DNA of 56,094 nucleotides, taken from NCBI RefSeq assembly GCF_000621665.1, contig NZ_JHXQ01000024.1, positions 1 through 56,094 on the forward strand, read 5' to 3'. Each line of letters starts with the position of its first letter. Position 1 is the first letter of the stretch. The notes beneath the pieces are model-generated. The model saw nothing but the letters and a program-made list of their open reading frames with translations. It had not been told where the DNA came from and made no database searches. Below are positions 26,615 through 35,867 of the stretch, piece after piece. A program made the translations under genes and the position numbers. This DNA comes from Allorhizobium undicola ORS 992 = ATCC 700741. Lineage in GTDB: Bacteria > Pseudomonadota > Alphaproteobacteria > Rhizobiales > Rhizobiaceae.

Positions 26615-28309
26615 TCACGAAATCAGCGCGAACTTATCGACATCGACCATGCCCTTGTCGGAAATCTTCAGATGCGGGATGACCGGCAACGGCAGGAAGG
26701 CCACTTGCAGGAAAGGTTCCTCCAGCGTGGTGCCCAGCGCATAGGCGGCCCGTCTGAGATGGTGCAGCGTGTCACGCACGGCTTCATAGGGTTCAAGGCT
26801 CATCAGGCCCGCAACGGGTAGCGGGATTTCGCCTGTTACCCTGCCATCTTCCACCACCACGAAGCCCCCCTTGATGTCGGAGAGGCGGTTTGCGGCAATT
26901 GCCATATCTTCCTCGCTGACGCCGACCACGCAGATATTGTGGCTGTCATGGCCGACGGTGGAGGCGATCGCGCCCTTTTTCAACCCGAAACCCTGCACGA
27001 AGCCATTGGCATGATTGCCGTTCTTGCCATGGCGTTCGATGACGGCGACCTTGATGATGTCGCGCTGGAGATCCACGCTGGTCTGATTGCCGGATGAGGG
27101 CAGGCGATAGCGGCGATGCTCGGTGATGATCTTGCCCGGCAAAACGCCGATCACCGGCACATCGGCCTCGCTGACCGGCACGGCGAAATCGGCCGCCTTG
27201 ACAATGCGCGCCCGCACGCTGTCGAGGCCGACCGGAGCCACGGGCTTGCGGCTTGCGAAAAGCGCGTCCGTCACGCGGCGACCGGCGGCAAAGACCATCT
27301 CGGCCTTGCAGTTTTCCAGACTGTCCACCACCACAAGATCGGCCCGCCAGCCGGGTGCGACAAGGCCGCGATCGCGAAGGCCGAAGGCGCGCGCCGCCGA
27401 AATGGAGGCGGCGCGGTAAACCGCGATCGGCGCTACGCCATGGGCAATGGCCGTGCGGATCATATAGTCGAGATGGCCCTGTTCGGCGATGTCCAGCGGG
27501 TTGCGGTCGTCGGTGCAGAGCGCTAGAAAGGGCGAAAGCCGTTCGGTGAGGATCGGCATCAGAGCGTGAAGATCCTTGGAGACCGAGCCCTCGCGCACGA
27601 GGATATGCATTCCCTTGCGGATTTTTTCGAGCGCTTCCTCAGTCGTGGTGCATTCATGTTCGGTGCGGATGCCTGCGGCCAGATAGCCGTTCAAATCCTT
27701 GCCGAGAAGCAGCGGCGCGTGGCCATCGATATGCCCGCCCTGAAAGGCTTCGAGCTTGGCCATGCAAACCGGATCCTTGTGGATCACGCCCGGAAAATTC
27801 ATGAATTCCGCAAGGCCGATCACCTTGGGATGGTCGCGAAACGGCAGCAGCTTTTCAATCGGAAGATCGGCGCCTGCCGTTTCCAGATGCGTGGCGGGCA
27901 CGCAGGAGGAAAGCTGCACCCGGATGTCCATGATGGTTTCGAGCGAGGACTCCAGGAAAAAGCGAATGCCTTCTTCCCCCAGCACATTGGCGATTTCATG
28001 CGGGTCGCAGATAACGGTCGTCACGCCATAGGGCAGGACGCAGCGGTCGAATTCATGCGGCGTCACCAGCGAGCTTTCGATATGCAGATGCGTATCGATG
28101 AAGCCCGGCACGACAATGCGCCCGGAAATATCGATGATCTGCCTGCCTTCATAGCTTTCGCAGGTGCCGACAATGGTATCGCCGCAAAGCGCAATGTCGC
28201 CTTCCACGAGATCGCCCGTGACCAGATCGAAAAACCGCCCGCCCTTCAGAACAATATCGGCAATCTCACGCCCCACGCCCTGATCGATGCGATTTTCCAA
28301 TTTGCTCAT
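26615..28309 (-). CDS. ade: Adenine deaminase
   Basis: The 564-residue amidohydrolase matches bacterial adenine deaminase: the metal-binding [28 protein letters not shown], and [11 protein letters not shown] in the C-terminal region. It converts adenine to hypoxanthine and ammonia, feeding the xanthine dehydrogenase encoded 15 kb away. ATG at 28309 follows GGAGA at good spacing. It stands alone on its transcript as far as can be seen. Confidence 0.95.
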   Translation of the reverse strand: MSKLENRIDQGVGREIADIVLKGGRFFDLVTGDLVEGDIALCGDTIVGTCESYEGRQIIDISGRIVVPGFIDTHLHIESSLVTPHEFDRCVLPYGVTTVICDPHEIANVLGEEGIRFFLESSLETIMDIRVQLSSCVPATHLETAGADLPIEKLLPFRDHPKVIGLAEFMNFPGVIHKDPVCMAKLEAFQGGHIDGHAPLLLGKDLNGYLAAGIRTEHECTTTEEALEKIRKGMHILVREGSVSKDLHALMPILTERLSPFLALCTDDRNPLDIAEQGHLDYMIRTAIAHGVAPIAVYRAASISAARAFGLRDRGLVAPGWRADLVVVDSLENCKAEMVFAAGRRVTDALFASRKPVAPVGLDSVRARIVKAADFAVPVSEADVPVIGVLPGKIITEHRRYRLPSSGNQTSVDLQRDIIKVAVIERHGKNGNHANGFVQGFGLKKGAIASTVGHDSHNICVVGVSEEDMAIAANRLSDIKGGFVVVEDGRVTGEIPLPVAGLMSLEPYEAVRDTLHHLRRAAYALGTTLEEPFLQVAFLPLPVIPHLKISDKGMVDVDKFALIS

Positions 28310-28348
28310 GCATTCTCTCCGATTCATGTTTTTTGTTATCTTATTGCA

Positions 28349-29218
28349 TCACGTCTCGACACTCACCGAAAAGCTGTAGCGGGCGCTTTGATGCGTTTCG
28401 AGCGTGCTGGTAAAGGGGCGCGCGGCAAGCGCATCGCTGCCACCCTGTTCGGCGGCCATGCCATGCCAGGGCTCGATGCAGATGAAAGGCGCGCCGGGTT
28501 TCTGCCACAGGGCAAGATTGGGCAGGTTCTCAAAGCTGAAATGCAGTTTCGGCGCGCCCGGCGCGCTATAGGTCAGGGCCTCGCCCGCGCCGTCGGGAAA
28601 AATCATCGCATCCTCGGCAAACCGGGCAAAATCCAGCACCAGTTCACCTGCCGTGAAGGGGGAGGGATAGCGCGTTTCGCCCAGAAGTCCAGCCTGCACG
28701 CGCAGCATTTCCGGCTCGGCGCCGTTTTTCAGCGCAATGCGGTGCGGGCGGCCCTCCGCCCCCGGCAGCGGCCAGAGAAAGGCCGGGTGAAAGCCGATGC
28801 CATAAGGCATGGAGCCCTTGCCGCTATTGGTGACGGTGGCGGTCACGGTCAGGGTGTCTTCACGCAGGCTGTGTTCCAGTTGCAGGCGAAAATCGAAGGG
28901 ATAGGCCGCGCGCGATGCGTCATCGGCCAGCAATTCGTGGCGGCAGCTCGTGGGCGTTTGTTCGATCAGGGTAAACTCACGCCGTCTGGCAAAACCGTGC
29001 TGCGCCATCGCATAGGTCTCGCCATTGATGCTCAGCCGATCATCGGGCGCCTTGCCGACAATGGGAAAGAGAATGGGCGAGCGGCCCGTCCACCATTCGC
29101 TGTCGCCATTCCACAGGAGGTTTGCGCCATCGCGCGTCGTCAGGGATTGCAGTTCTGCGCCCAGGCTGGAAATTTCGGCGCTGAGCTTGCCGTTTTCGAT
29201 CCGTACGATGCTTTGCAT
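28349..29218 (-). CDS. Aldose 1-epimerase family (LacX-like) protein
   Basis: The protein of about 289 residues has features of galactose mutarotase-like enzymes: GAELQSLTTRDGANLLWNGD near the N-terminus, RSPILFPIVG, MAQHGFARRREF with a catalytic-type histidine, GIGFHPAFLWPL, and CIEPWHGMAAEQGG. It would interconvert anomers of a hexose or hexose-6-phosphate; the sugar is unknown. Upstream in-frame Mets at 29239 and 29290 exist, and a tandem duplication of about 21 bases makes an LPMQS repeat there. I chose the last Met because similarity would start there. Confidence 0.8.
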   Translation of the reverse strand: MQSIVRIENGKLSAEISSLGAELQSLTTRDGANLLWNGDSEWWTGRSPILFPIVGKAPDDRLSINGETYAMAQHGFARRREFTLIEQTPTSCRHELLADDASRAAYPFDFRLQLEHSLREDTLTVTATVTNSGKGSMPYGIGFHPAFLWPLPGAEGRPHRIALKNGAEPEMLRVQAGLLGETRYPSPFTAGELVLDFARFAEDAMIFPDGAGEALTYSAPGAPKLHFSFENLPNLALWQKPGAPFICIEPWHGMAAEQGGSDALAARPFTSTLETHQSARYSFSVSVET

Positions 29219-29376
29219 GGGCAAGACTGGGCTTTGCATGGGCAGGGCTGGCTCCTCATGGATGCAAGTGTACCAACCCGTGTAAAGCATTTCCGGGAAA
29301 AGAGGAAATGGTCTACGGCCTTTTGCGGGGCCGATCCGGCAAACGAGGGTTTACCGGACCGGTATCAGCTGATGAC

Positions 29377-30480
29377 TTATTCGGCGGCCACGGTCTTGCC
29401 GTCCTGCCACTTGAAGACCGAGAAGCTCTGCGAGGTCAGGTCGCCGGTCTTGCCATAGGTCACTTCGCCAATGGCGGTCTTGATCGGCTCACCGCTCTTG
29501 AGAGCTGCTGCAACGGCTTCGGTGTCTTCCCAGGTGCCGGCCTTGGCAATGCCGGCGGCAATGACTTCCACCGCGGCATAGGCATTCAACGTAAAGGCTT
29601 CGGCCGGAATGTTGCGTGCGGCCAGCTTTTCAGCAGCCTCCTTGGAAAGCGGGTTTTTCGTGGCATCGGAGGCGTTGGTGTAGAGCGTGCCATTGGCCGC
29701 TTCGCCACCGATGTTCAGATATTCGCTGTTGGAAAGGCCGTCACCGCTGAAAATCACGGCGGAAAGGGCGGCGTCCTTCATCTGGCGCACCATCAGGCCC
29801 GCTTCCGGGTGGTAGCCGCCATAATAGATGACTTCGACACCAGCCGCCTTCAGGCGGGTGATGACGGTGCTGAAATCCTTTTCACCGGGTGTCAGCGCGT
29901 CGTTGAACACTTCCGTCACGCCACCGGCATTGAGGGCTGCCTTGAAGGCATCGGCAAGACCTTTGCCATATTGGCCCTTGTCGTTGAGAATGGCGATCTT
30001 CTTGCCATTGAAATGGCTCAGCACGTATTTCGCAGCCACTTCCGCCTGCTGGTCGTCGCGGCCGCAGGTGCGGAAAACCGTGGAAAGGGCACGCTTGGTC
30101 AGGTCAGGGGCGGTGGCGGTCGGCGTCACCATGAGAACGCCGTTTTCGGCGAAAACATCCGAGGCAGGCACGGCAACGCCGGAGGTGATGGGGCCAACGA
30201 CATAGCGAATGCTTTCGCCGATCAACTGGTTTGCCACCGAAACGCCCTGCTTGGGCTCACCGGCATCGTCGGCAATCTTGAGAACGAGCTTTTCGCCGTT
30301 GACGCCGCCCTTTTCATTGATGGACTGAACGGCCGTTTCCGCGCCATTCTTGATCTGCGCGCCAATGGCCGCCAGCGGGCCGGTAATGGGGGCGACGAGG
30401 CCAACGGTAATGTCAGCGCGGGCAGGGGCTGCCGCCAGAAGGGCAGCAAGCGCTGCACCGGCCAAAAGATGAATCTTCAT
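29377..30480 (-). CDS. Branched-chain amino acid ABC transporter substrate-binding protein
   Basis: This 367-residue type I periplasmic binding protein has a signal peptide cut after APARA (residue 22) and then [24 protein letters not shown], the typical LivK/LivJ opening. Further marks are [32 protein letters not shown], and an [10 protein letters not shown] motif. The ribosome binding site CAAGGAGAC is strong. No permease or ATPase genes are adjacent, so it is an orphan binding protein. Ligand could be a branched-chain amino acid or another small amide; the family is broad. Confidence 0.9.
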   Translation of the reverse strand: MKIHLLAGAALAALLAAAPARADITVGLVAPITGPLAAIGAQIKNGAETAVQSINEKGGVNGEKLVLKIADDAGEPKQGVSVANQLIGESIRYVVGPITSGVAVPASDVFAENGVLMVTPTATAPDLTKRALSTVFRTCGRDDQQAEVAAKYVLSHFNGKKIAILNDKGQYGKGLADAFKAALNAGGVTEVFNDALTPGEKDFSTVITRLKAAGVEVIYYGGYHPEAGLMVRQMKDAALSAVIFSGDGLSNSEYLNIGGEAANGTLYTNASDATKNPLSKEAAEKLAARNIPAEAFTLNAYAAVEVIAAGIAKAGTWEDTEAVAAALKSGEPIKTAIGEVTYGKTGDLTSQSFSVFKWQDGKTVAAE

Positions 30481-31026
30481 GGTTTGTCTCCTTGGGGGCG
30501 TTCGACTTTTCCTCCGCGCCGCCGCCCGTAAAATCGGTTATCCTCCAGCCCTCTGGAGTTGTTTTTTGTCGTGCATAAAGCATTTCCAGCAAAAGTGGAA
30601 ACCGGTTTTGCCGCGGCACATGGGCTGACCCCATTGCTTTGTGCGTTTTATCAAACGCATGGCGCGGCAGGGCGGACCGAAAAGGCGCAGGAGCGCGCGC
30701 TTATATTTGTGGCTTTTGATGAACAGCAAGCTTTGAGCAAGTTGCACGGGCAATAAGAAAGGCGTGGTCGTGCATTCGATATCGAAGGGCAGTTCGATTT
30801 CCGTGCGATCCGACCGGCGGCATTGGCCCCGTCGCATTTACAGCGACGGGGCCGGCCCCTTGAGGCCGACCCCGCCGATATTCTCCCGAAAATGGAGGAC
30901 GAAAATCTCCATCAAGCCAGTTTGAAAAGCTGTTTTTAAAAATTCGACGTGCTAAAAATCATTGAAAGCGCTGCTAGACGAATATTCGGAGTTGTAAATT
31001 CGAATATTCGAATGTCAGCGTTGTCA
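30481..31026. other. Intergenic region with RIME-like and palindromic elements
   Basis: No credible gene is seen in these 546 bases. They contain a RIME-like element at 30579-30613 (AAAAGTGGAAACCGGTTTTG), a TGCGTTTTATCAAACGCA hairpin near 30640, a GC-rich hairpin around 30830-30880, and two copies of the palindrome CGAATATTCG at 30979-30988 and 31001-31010, 22 bases apart. The region is the upstream side of the LivK-type gene and the downstream side of the arsR-type gene. Confidence 0.6.
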
Positions 31027-31344
31027 TCAGGCAGCGTTACGCGCGGCTTCCGGCTGTCCAAAGATTTCCTCAAGCGTGTCGAGGATCTTGATCACCGCGT
31101 CGGAGGTGCTGGAATAGTAAATCGTCTGCGCGTCGCGGCGGGTTTTCACCAGCTTCTGCGCGCGAAGCTTGGAAAGATGCTGCGACAGCGCGGATTGGCT
31201 GAGGCCGACCTGAGATGCCAGAACGCCGACAGGGACTTCGCCCTGCACGAGGCTGCAAAGGATCATCAGACGCTTGGGATTGGCCATGGCCGTGAGCAAT
31301 CCAGCTGCTGCATTCGAATGATCGGTCAAATCGTTTGCTTTCAT
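31027..31344 (-). CDS. ArsR-family (NolR-like) transcriptional regulator
   Basis: A 105-residue winged-helix protein: AMANPKRLMILCSLVQGE, then the recognition helix SQSALSQHLSKLRAQKLVKTRRD and QTIYYS in the wing. This resembles NolR and other SmtB/ArsR repressors of rhizobia. The metal-binding ELCxC box of true ArsR is absent (the equivalent helix reads GEVPVGVLAS), so it probably does not sense arsenic; it does have one cysteine in the first helix pair. Targets are unknown; autoregulation is usual in the family. Confidence 0.85.
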   Translation of the reverse strand: MKANDLTDHSNAAAGLLTAMANPKRLMILCSLVQGEVPVGVLASQVGLSQSALSQHLSKLRAQKLVKTRRDAQTIYYSSTSDAVIKILDTLEEIFGQPEAARNAA

Positions 31345-31471
31345 TTTATTTTCCTTAAAGCGAGCAAGCCTGCCAGGCAGGCTCTCCGTTGCAATCCCAC
31401 ACGAACCCTACAATCAAAGTCTACCAATATAAGCAGGTTTGTATATTCCTAAATTTTACGTATCGGTTATC

Positions 31472-32203
31472 CTAATGTGAGAGGCGTTTTCGCAGCGCAG
31501 CAAAATCCTGTACCGGCGCGTCAAATTCCCATCGAAACGCCGATTTTCCCCAAAAAAGGTCGATTCCGGACGCATCCAGACCGAAAATGCGCATTTTGCC
31601 CTTTGGAGGCTTACCCCCAAAAATGTGCGGGGGCATCAAGCTTCCCACATCTGGATACCCTAAATCTTGTATGGTCTCGGCTTCGTTTCTGCCTTCGGGA
31701 AATTGCAGCCTTTCTCGAATCAGGAAATCCTCGCCTTCCAGCAGGAAGGCGCGACCAAAGCCGCCATTGAGGCTGGCTGCCTGCGGCGTGAGGCGAAAAA
31801 AGAGGAAATCCGGAAAGTCGATATAGAGCCGCGATTTGGGGTGGCGGGCCAGAAAGCGCGTGCGAAAGACGGCGTGGTCGGGTCCGTCGCGGTCTATGGG
31901 CTCGGCCAGGCATTGCACCGTGACCCTGGGATGCGCGAGCGGATCGCCTTTGCCCGGTTCTCCCGCCAGAAGAGAAGCGCGCGGATCGGTGAGCAGCGCC
32001 CTGGTATGCTGCGAGAGGCGCGACACCAGCAGGCTGAGCGTGCCATCGGGCAGGGTGCCGAGCAGCACCCGGCTGACATAGGGCGTGCCCAACAGCGGAT
32101 CCAGCACGCCAAGCGCCACGTGGCGGGCGCCTCGCAGCAGGGTTCTGGCAAGTTTGCGGGCCTCGTCATCGGTCGGGCGGATTGGGGAGGGTTTCTCTGC
32201 CAT
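31472..32203 (-). CDS. HugZ-like pyridoxamine 5'-phosphate oxidase-fold protein
   Basis: The 243-residue protein has a split-barrel flavin/heme-binding fold: DDEARKLARTLLRGARHVALGVLD, YVSRVLLGTLPDGTLSLLVSRLSQHT, and a C-terminal segment with FGLDASGIDLFW. This is the arrangement of HugZ/HutZ-type heme-utilisation proteins. The known heme-binding histidines near the C-terminus cannot be confirmed by eye. A TonB heme-type receptor is encoded 7 kb away. The ATG at 32203 has GGAG seven bases upstream. Confidence 0.75.
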   Translation of the reverse strand: MAEKPSPIRPTDDEARKLARTLLRGARHVALGVLDPLLGTPYVSRVLLGTLPDGTLSLLVSRLSQHTRALLTDPRASLLAGEPGKGDPLAHPRVTVQCLAEPIDRDGPDHAVFRTRFLARHPKSRLYIDFPDFLFFRLTPQAASLNGGFGRAFLLEGEDFLIRERLQFPEGRNEAETIQDLGYPDVGSLMPPHIFGGKPPKGKMRIFGLDASGIDLFWGKSAFRWEFDAPVQDFAALRKRLSH

Positions 32204-32309
32204 GGTGGGCTCCTGTGCGGCGAAATCATCGCCGTGGAGCATAAGACAGCGCCTCGCATTTTATCAAACGCACGAATGAAGCGGGCGGGGGGTGCCCGCC
32301 CGTCATCTG

Positions 32310-33347
32310 TCATTGCCGGTGGCGCGTCAGGGCGGCAATCACGTCCTGTGCATCGATACCGCCGATGACGTTGCCATTGCTGACCACGCCGATCACCCCC
32401 GGCTGGCGGGCCATGGCATCGAGAATGTCCAGCAGCGGCGTTTCCGGCGTTGCGGTGGCGGTAACGCCTGTTTGCGTGGGCGAAAGGTCTCGCCGCATCA
32501 CGTCAGCGGCCGTCAGCATAGCGATCGGGTTCATGTTGCGCACGAAATCGGCCACATACTGGTCGGCCGGGTTCTGGACGATCTGCTGCGGCGTGCCGCA
32601 TTGGATGATGCGGCCACCTTCCATGATGGCAATACGGTTGCCGATGCGAAAGGCTTCATCCAGATCATGGCTGACGAACAGAATGGTTTTCTTCAATCGC
32701 CGCTGAAATTCCAGCAATTCATCCTGCAAACGGGTTCTGATCAGGGGATCGAGGGCCGAGAAGGGCTCATCCATCAGCAGGATCGGCGCGCCGGTGGCAA
32801 AGGCGCGGGCAAGGCCCACACGTTGCTGCATTCCGCCGGAAAGCTCGTTGACCTTGCGGTTGGCCCATTGGGTCAGGTTGACCAGCTCCAGCTGCTCGGC
32901 CACCACCTTGCGCCGCTCGCTCTCGCCAACGCCTGCCAGTTCCAGCCCGAATCCCACATTTTCGGCAACGCTTCGCCAGGGCAAAAGGCCGAACTGCTGG
33001 AACACCATGGAAACCGTGCGCATCCGCAAATCCCTGAGAGCGCGCGGGCTTGCCCGGTACGGGTCCACGGAGCCGGTTGCCGTCTTGACCGAGACATTGC
33101 CCCGCACCACGGGCGCAAGCCCGTTGACGGCCCTGAGAAGGGTGGATTTGCCGGAGCCCGAAAGGCCCATGAGCACAAGGATCTCGCCCTCGCGCACGCT
33201 CAGCGATGCATTGGCGACCCCAAGCACAAGGCCCGTTTCCTTGCCGATCTGGTCGCGTGTCTTGCCGGCATCGATCATCGGCAGCGCCGTTTCGGGCTTG
33301 TTGCCGAAGACGATGTCTACATTTCCGAAAATGACAGCATCGCTCAT
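32310..33347 (-). CDS. choV: Choline ABC transporter ATP-binding protein
   Basis: The 345-residue protein has GLSGSGKST (Walker A), LSGGMQQRVGLARA (signature) and ILLMDEPFSALD (Walker B), followed by a C-terminal CBS-type domain, as in ProV/ChoV quaternary-amine transporters. Its ATG overlaps the permease stop by four bases and GGGAG precedes it. It energises choline uptake together with ChoW and ChoX. Long N-terminal insertion FGNKPETALPMIDAGKTRDQI is typical of the ProV branch. Confidence 0.93.
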   Translation of the reverse strand: MSDAVIFGNVDIVFGNKPETALPMIDAGKTRDQIGKETGLVLGVANASLSVREGEILVLMGLSGSGKSTLLRAVNGLAPVVRGNVSVKTATGSVDPYRASPRALRDLRMRTVSMVFQQFGLLPWRSVAENVGFGLELAGVGESERRKVVAEQLELVNLTQWANRKVNELSGGMQQRVGLARAFATGAPILLMDEPFSALDPLIRTRLQDELLEFQRRLKKTILFVSHDLDEAFRIGNRIAIMEGGRIIQCGTPQQIVQNPADQYVADFVRNMNPIAMLTAADVMRRDLSPTQTGVTATATPETPLLDILDAMARQPGVIGVVSNGNVIGGIDAQDVIAALTRHRQ

Positions 33348-34189
33348 GCATCGTCTCCCGCTGAAGAAATCCGGAAGATCCGGTCGAGGATGATGGCCAG
33401 AATGACGATGCACAGGCCCGCTTCGAAACCCTTGGCGATATTGACGGTGTTGAGCGCCCGCACCACCGGCACGCCCAGTCCGCTTGCCCCGACCAGAGCG
33501 GCAATCACCACCATCGAGAGCGATAGCATGATGGTCTGGGTCAGGCCGGCCATGATCTGCGGCAGCGCATAGGGCAGCTCCACCTTGCGCAGCACCTGGC
33601 CCGGCGTTGCGCCAAAGGCGACGGCCGCTTCAACCAGGGCAGGCGGGGTGGAAATAATGCCAAGCCGTGTGAGGCGCACCGGCGCCGGAATGGCGAAGAT
33701 CACCGTGGCGATCAGCCCCGGCACCATGCCGAGACCGAACAGGATCAGCGCCGGAATGAGGTAGACGAAGGTGGGAATTGTCTGCATCAGGTCCAGCACG
33801 GGCCGCATGATCGTGTAGACGATCGGGCGGCGGGCGGCGGCAATGCCAAGCGGCACGCCCAGCACCATGCAGACGCCGGTTGACGCCAGCACAAGCGCAA
33901 GGGTTTCGGTCGTTTCCTTGAAGTAGCCCTGATTGATGATGAACAGCAGCCCGATAAAGGTCAGAAGCGCAACCGTCAGCGAGCGGCGAAGCAGAAAAGC
34001 AAGAACTGAAATGACCAGCACGACCACGAGCGGCGGTGGCGCCTGCAAAAGAAACAGAATGCCTGCAATCGATTTTGACAGGACAAATGATAGCTGGTTG
34101 AAGAACCACTGGGCATTGTTCGTCAGCCAGTCCACGGAAACCTTGGCCCAGGGGCCGATGGGGATTTTATAATCTGTAAGCCACTCCAC
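33344..34189 (-). CDS. choW: Choline ABC transporter permease
   Basis: The 281-residue integral membrane protein starts with MEWLTDYKIPIGPWAKVSVDW and carries the permease EAA-type loop (EAAVAFGATPGQVLRKVELPYALPQ) that contacts the ATPase. About six to seven helices are visible. It is the membrane channel for choline uptake. It follows choX after an unusually long 393-base gap and overlaps choV by four bases. Confidence 0.92.
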   Translation of the reverse strand: MEWLTDYKIPIGPWAKVSVDWLTNNAQWFFNQLSFVLSKSIAGILFLLQAPPPLVVVLVISVLAFLLRRSLTVALLTFIGLLFIINQGYFKETTETLALVLASTGVCMVLGVPLGIAAARRPIVYTIMRPVLDLMQTIPTFVYLIPALILFGLGMVPGLIATVIFAIPAPVRLTRLGIISTPPALVEAAVAFGATPGQVLRKVELPYALPQIMAGLTQTIMLSLSMVVIAALVGASGLGVPVVRALNTVNIAKGFEAGLCIVILAIILDRIFRISSAGDDA

Positions 34190-34582
34190 GTCGCGTCATC
34201 CGGGCGTTAAGAGCGTGCCGTGCGAAAAGGGGAAATCCCTGGGGCAATCGGGCAAATTCGCAAAGGCGATACGCATCTATTGATTGGGAACGCGCCGGGT
34301 GGAAGGCGGCGGCGCGCGGGATGAAAGGCAGTCTCACGCTTCAGGCCGCTGCGGGGGCGCGCTCCTGTCTGGAACATGGCATGTCCGAAACATGGCATGA
34401 TCGGAAAGGGGGGCAATCCGCTCCATTGCGCTTTCAGGCGGCTGAAGGCGAGAGGAGAGGCATGTCCGGCCAAGGCGTCCGGCCGGCATGTCCTCGGCAC
34501 TCTGAACGCAGGGCAGATGTTTCAGAGCATTGTTTGGGGAAAGACGAAACGCTTTGCCTGCGCAATGCCCTGAAACAACGAC
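34190..34582. other. 393-base gap between choX and choW
   Basis: The choX and choW genes are on one strand but separated by this stretch, which has no gene I can support. It contains partly repetitive sequence (two GGCATG-type blocks near 34380-34400, GCATTG...CAATGC arms near 34527 and 34562). In related bacteria choXWV genes are much closer together. Confidence 0.5.
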
Positions 34583-35539
34583 CTAGAGCCCAAGCGCGGC
34601 CTTGACGGCGGGAAGCGCATCCTTGCCGTCCTTGGTGGTGACACCGGCCAGCCAGGGCTCGACAGTGGTGGGGTTGGCCTTCAGCCATTCCTTGGCGGCA
34701 GCGTCCGGCTCCTTGCCGTCGTTCAGGATCTTGCCCATGATCTGGTTTTCCATGGTCAGGCTGAACTTGAGATTGGTGATGAACTTGCCGACATTCGGGC
34801 ATTCTGTGACATAACCGGCGCGGATATTGGTGAAGACCTGCGCGCCGCCGAAATTCGGTCCGAACACGTCATCGCCGCCCGTCAGATAGGACATCTTGTA
34901 ATTGACGTTCATCGGATGCGGTTCCCAGCCGAGGAAGACGACGGGCGCGCCTTCCTTATCGGCACGCGCCACCTGTGCGAGCATTCCCTGCTCGGAGGAT
35001 TCGACCAGCTCGAAGCCCTTCAGGCCGAAGCTGTTCTTTTCGATCATCTCCATGACCAGACGGTTGCCGTCATTGCCCGGTTCGATTCCGTAGATCTTGC
35101 CGTCCAGTTCCTTTTTGTGGGCGGCGATGTCCTTGAAGTCCTTGATGCCGAGTGCCGTGCCCTTGGCATTGGTGGCCACGGTGTATTTCGCCCCTGTCAG
35201 GTTCGGCCCGAAGGATTCCACCGACTTATCCGTCAGATAGGGCTTCACGTCATTCGACTGGCTGGGCATCCAGTTGCCCAGAAACACATCGATGTCCTTG
35301 TTTTTCATGGAGGTGTAGGTCACGGGCAGCGACAAAACCGTGGTGGTCGTATCATAGCCCATCGCCTTGAGAATAACGGATGCCGTGGCCGTGGTGGAGG
35401 TAATATCCGTCCAGCCCACATCCGAAAAGCGCACCGGAGAGCAGCTTGCCGGATCGGCGGCCCGGGCCGGGAGAGCGGCAAGAGCGGTGGCGGCCATCAG
35501 GGCGGCCATGAAACAGTTGCGATACCCGTAAAATGTCAT
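34583..35539 (-). CDS. choX: Choline ABC transporter substrate-binding protein
   Basis: The 318-residue periplasmic protein has a signal peptide ending ALPARA and then the glycine-betaine/choline type II binding fold: FSDVGWTDITSTTATASVILKAMGY, VFLGNWMPSQ with aromatic cage residue, GIEPGNDGNR and FLGWEPHPMN. These agree with ChoX rather than the larger glycine-betaine proteins. ATG at 35539 has GGGAG upstream; a GTG at 35548 would add three residues. It binds choline outside the cell membrane for ChoVW. Confidence 0.93.
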   Translation of the reverse strand: MTFYGYRNCFMAALMAATALAALPARAADPASCSPVRFSDVGWTDITSTTATASVILKAMGYDTTTTVLSLPVTYTSMKNKDIDVFLGNWMPSQSNDVKPYLTDKSVESFGPNLTGAKYTVATNAKGTALGIKDFKDIAAHKKELDGKIYGIEPGNDGNRLVMEMIEKNSFGLKGFELVESSEQGMLAQVARADKEGAPVVFLGWEPHPMNVNYKMSYLTGGDDVFGPNFGGAQVFTNIRAGYVTECPNVGKFITNLKFSLTMENQIMGKILNDGKEPDAAAKEWLKANPTTVEPWLAGVTTKDGKDALPAVKAALGL

Positions 35540-35867
35540 AGAAGGCACTCCCGTTTTTTTTTAAGTTCCCAAGTCAACATCTATAGCGCAGATTTTCAAG
35601 CCTGCCGTGTGCGTTTGCGGCGCTTTGCGCCCCCTTTTTGCGACGTTAAGACACAGATTATGTCGCATTTGGGAGTTTTGATGTCGCGAAATGGCAATTG
35701 ACATGCTGCGCTGCGAAAGAAAAGCCGGTGGTCTTTTGTCCGCTTCGCTTATTGTCTTGCAGCACCGGGAGCCATATCTGTGGTGCTGAGACAAAAGCGG
35801 GGCTTTTTTGCCGCCTGCCGCAAGCAAGCGGCTGCCGCAGTGTGACAGGCGTGAGGAGACGGACGCG
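35540..35867. other. Divergent promoter region of choX and the DUF2333 gene
   Basis: The 328 bases contain a T/A-rich stretch directly upstream of choX and no open frame I would call a gene. I see no clear operator; a choline-responsive site would be expected by analogy but is not identified. Confidence 0.5.
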
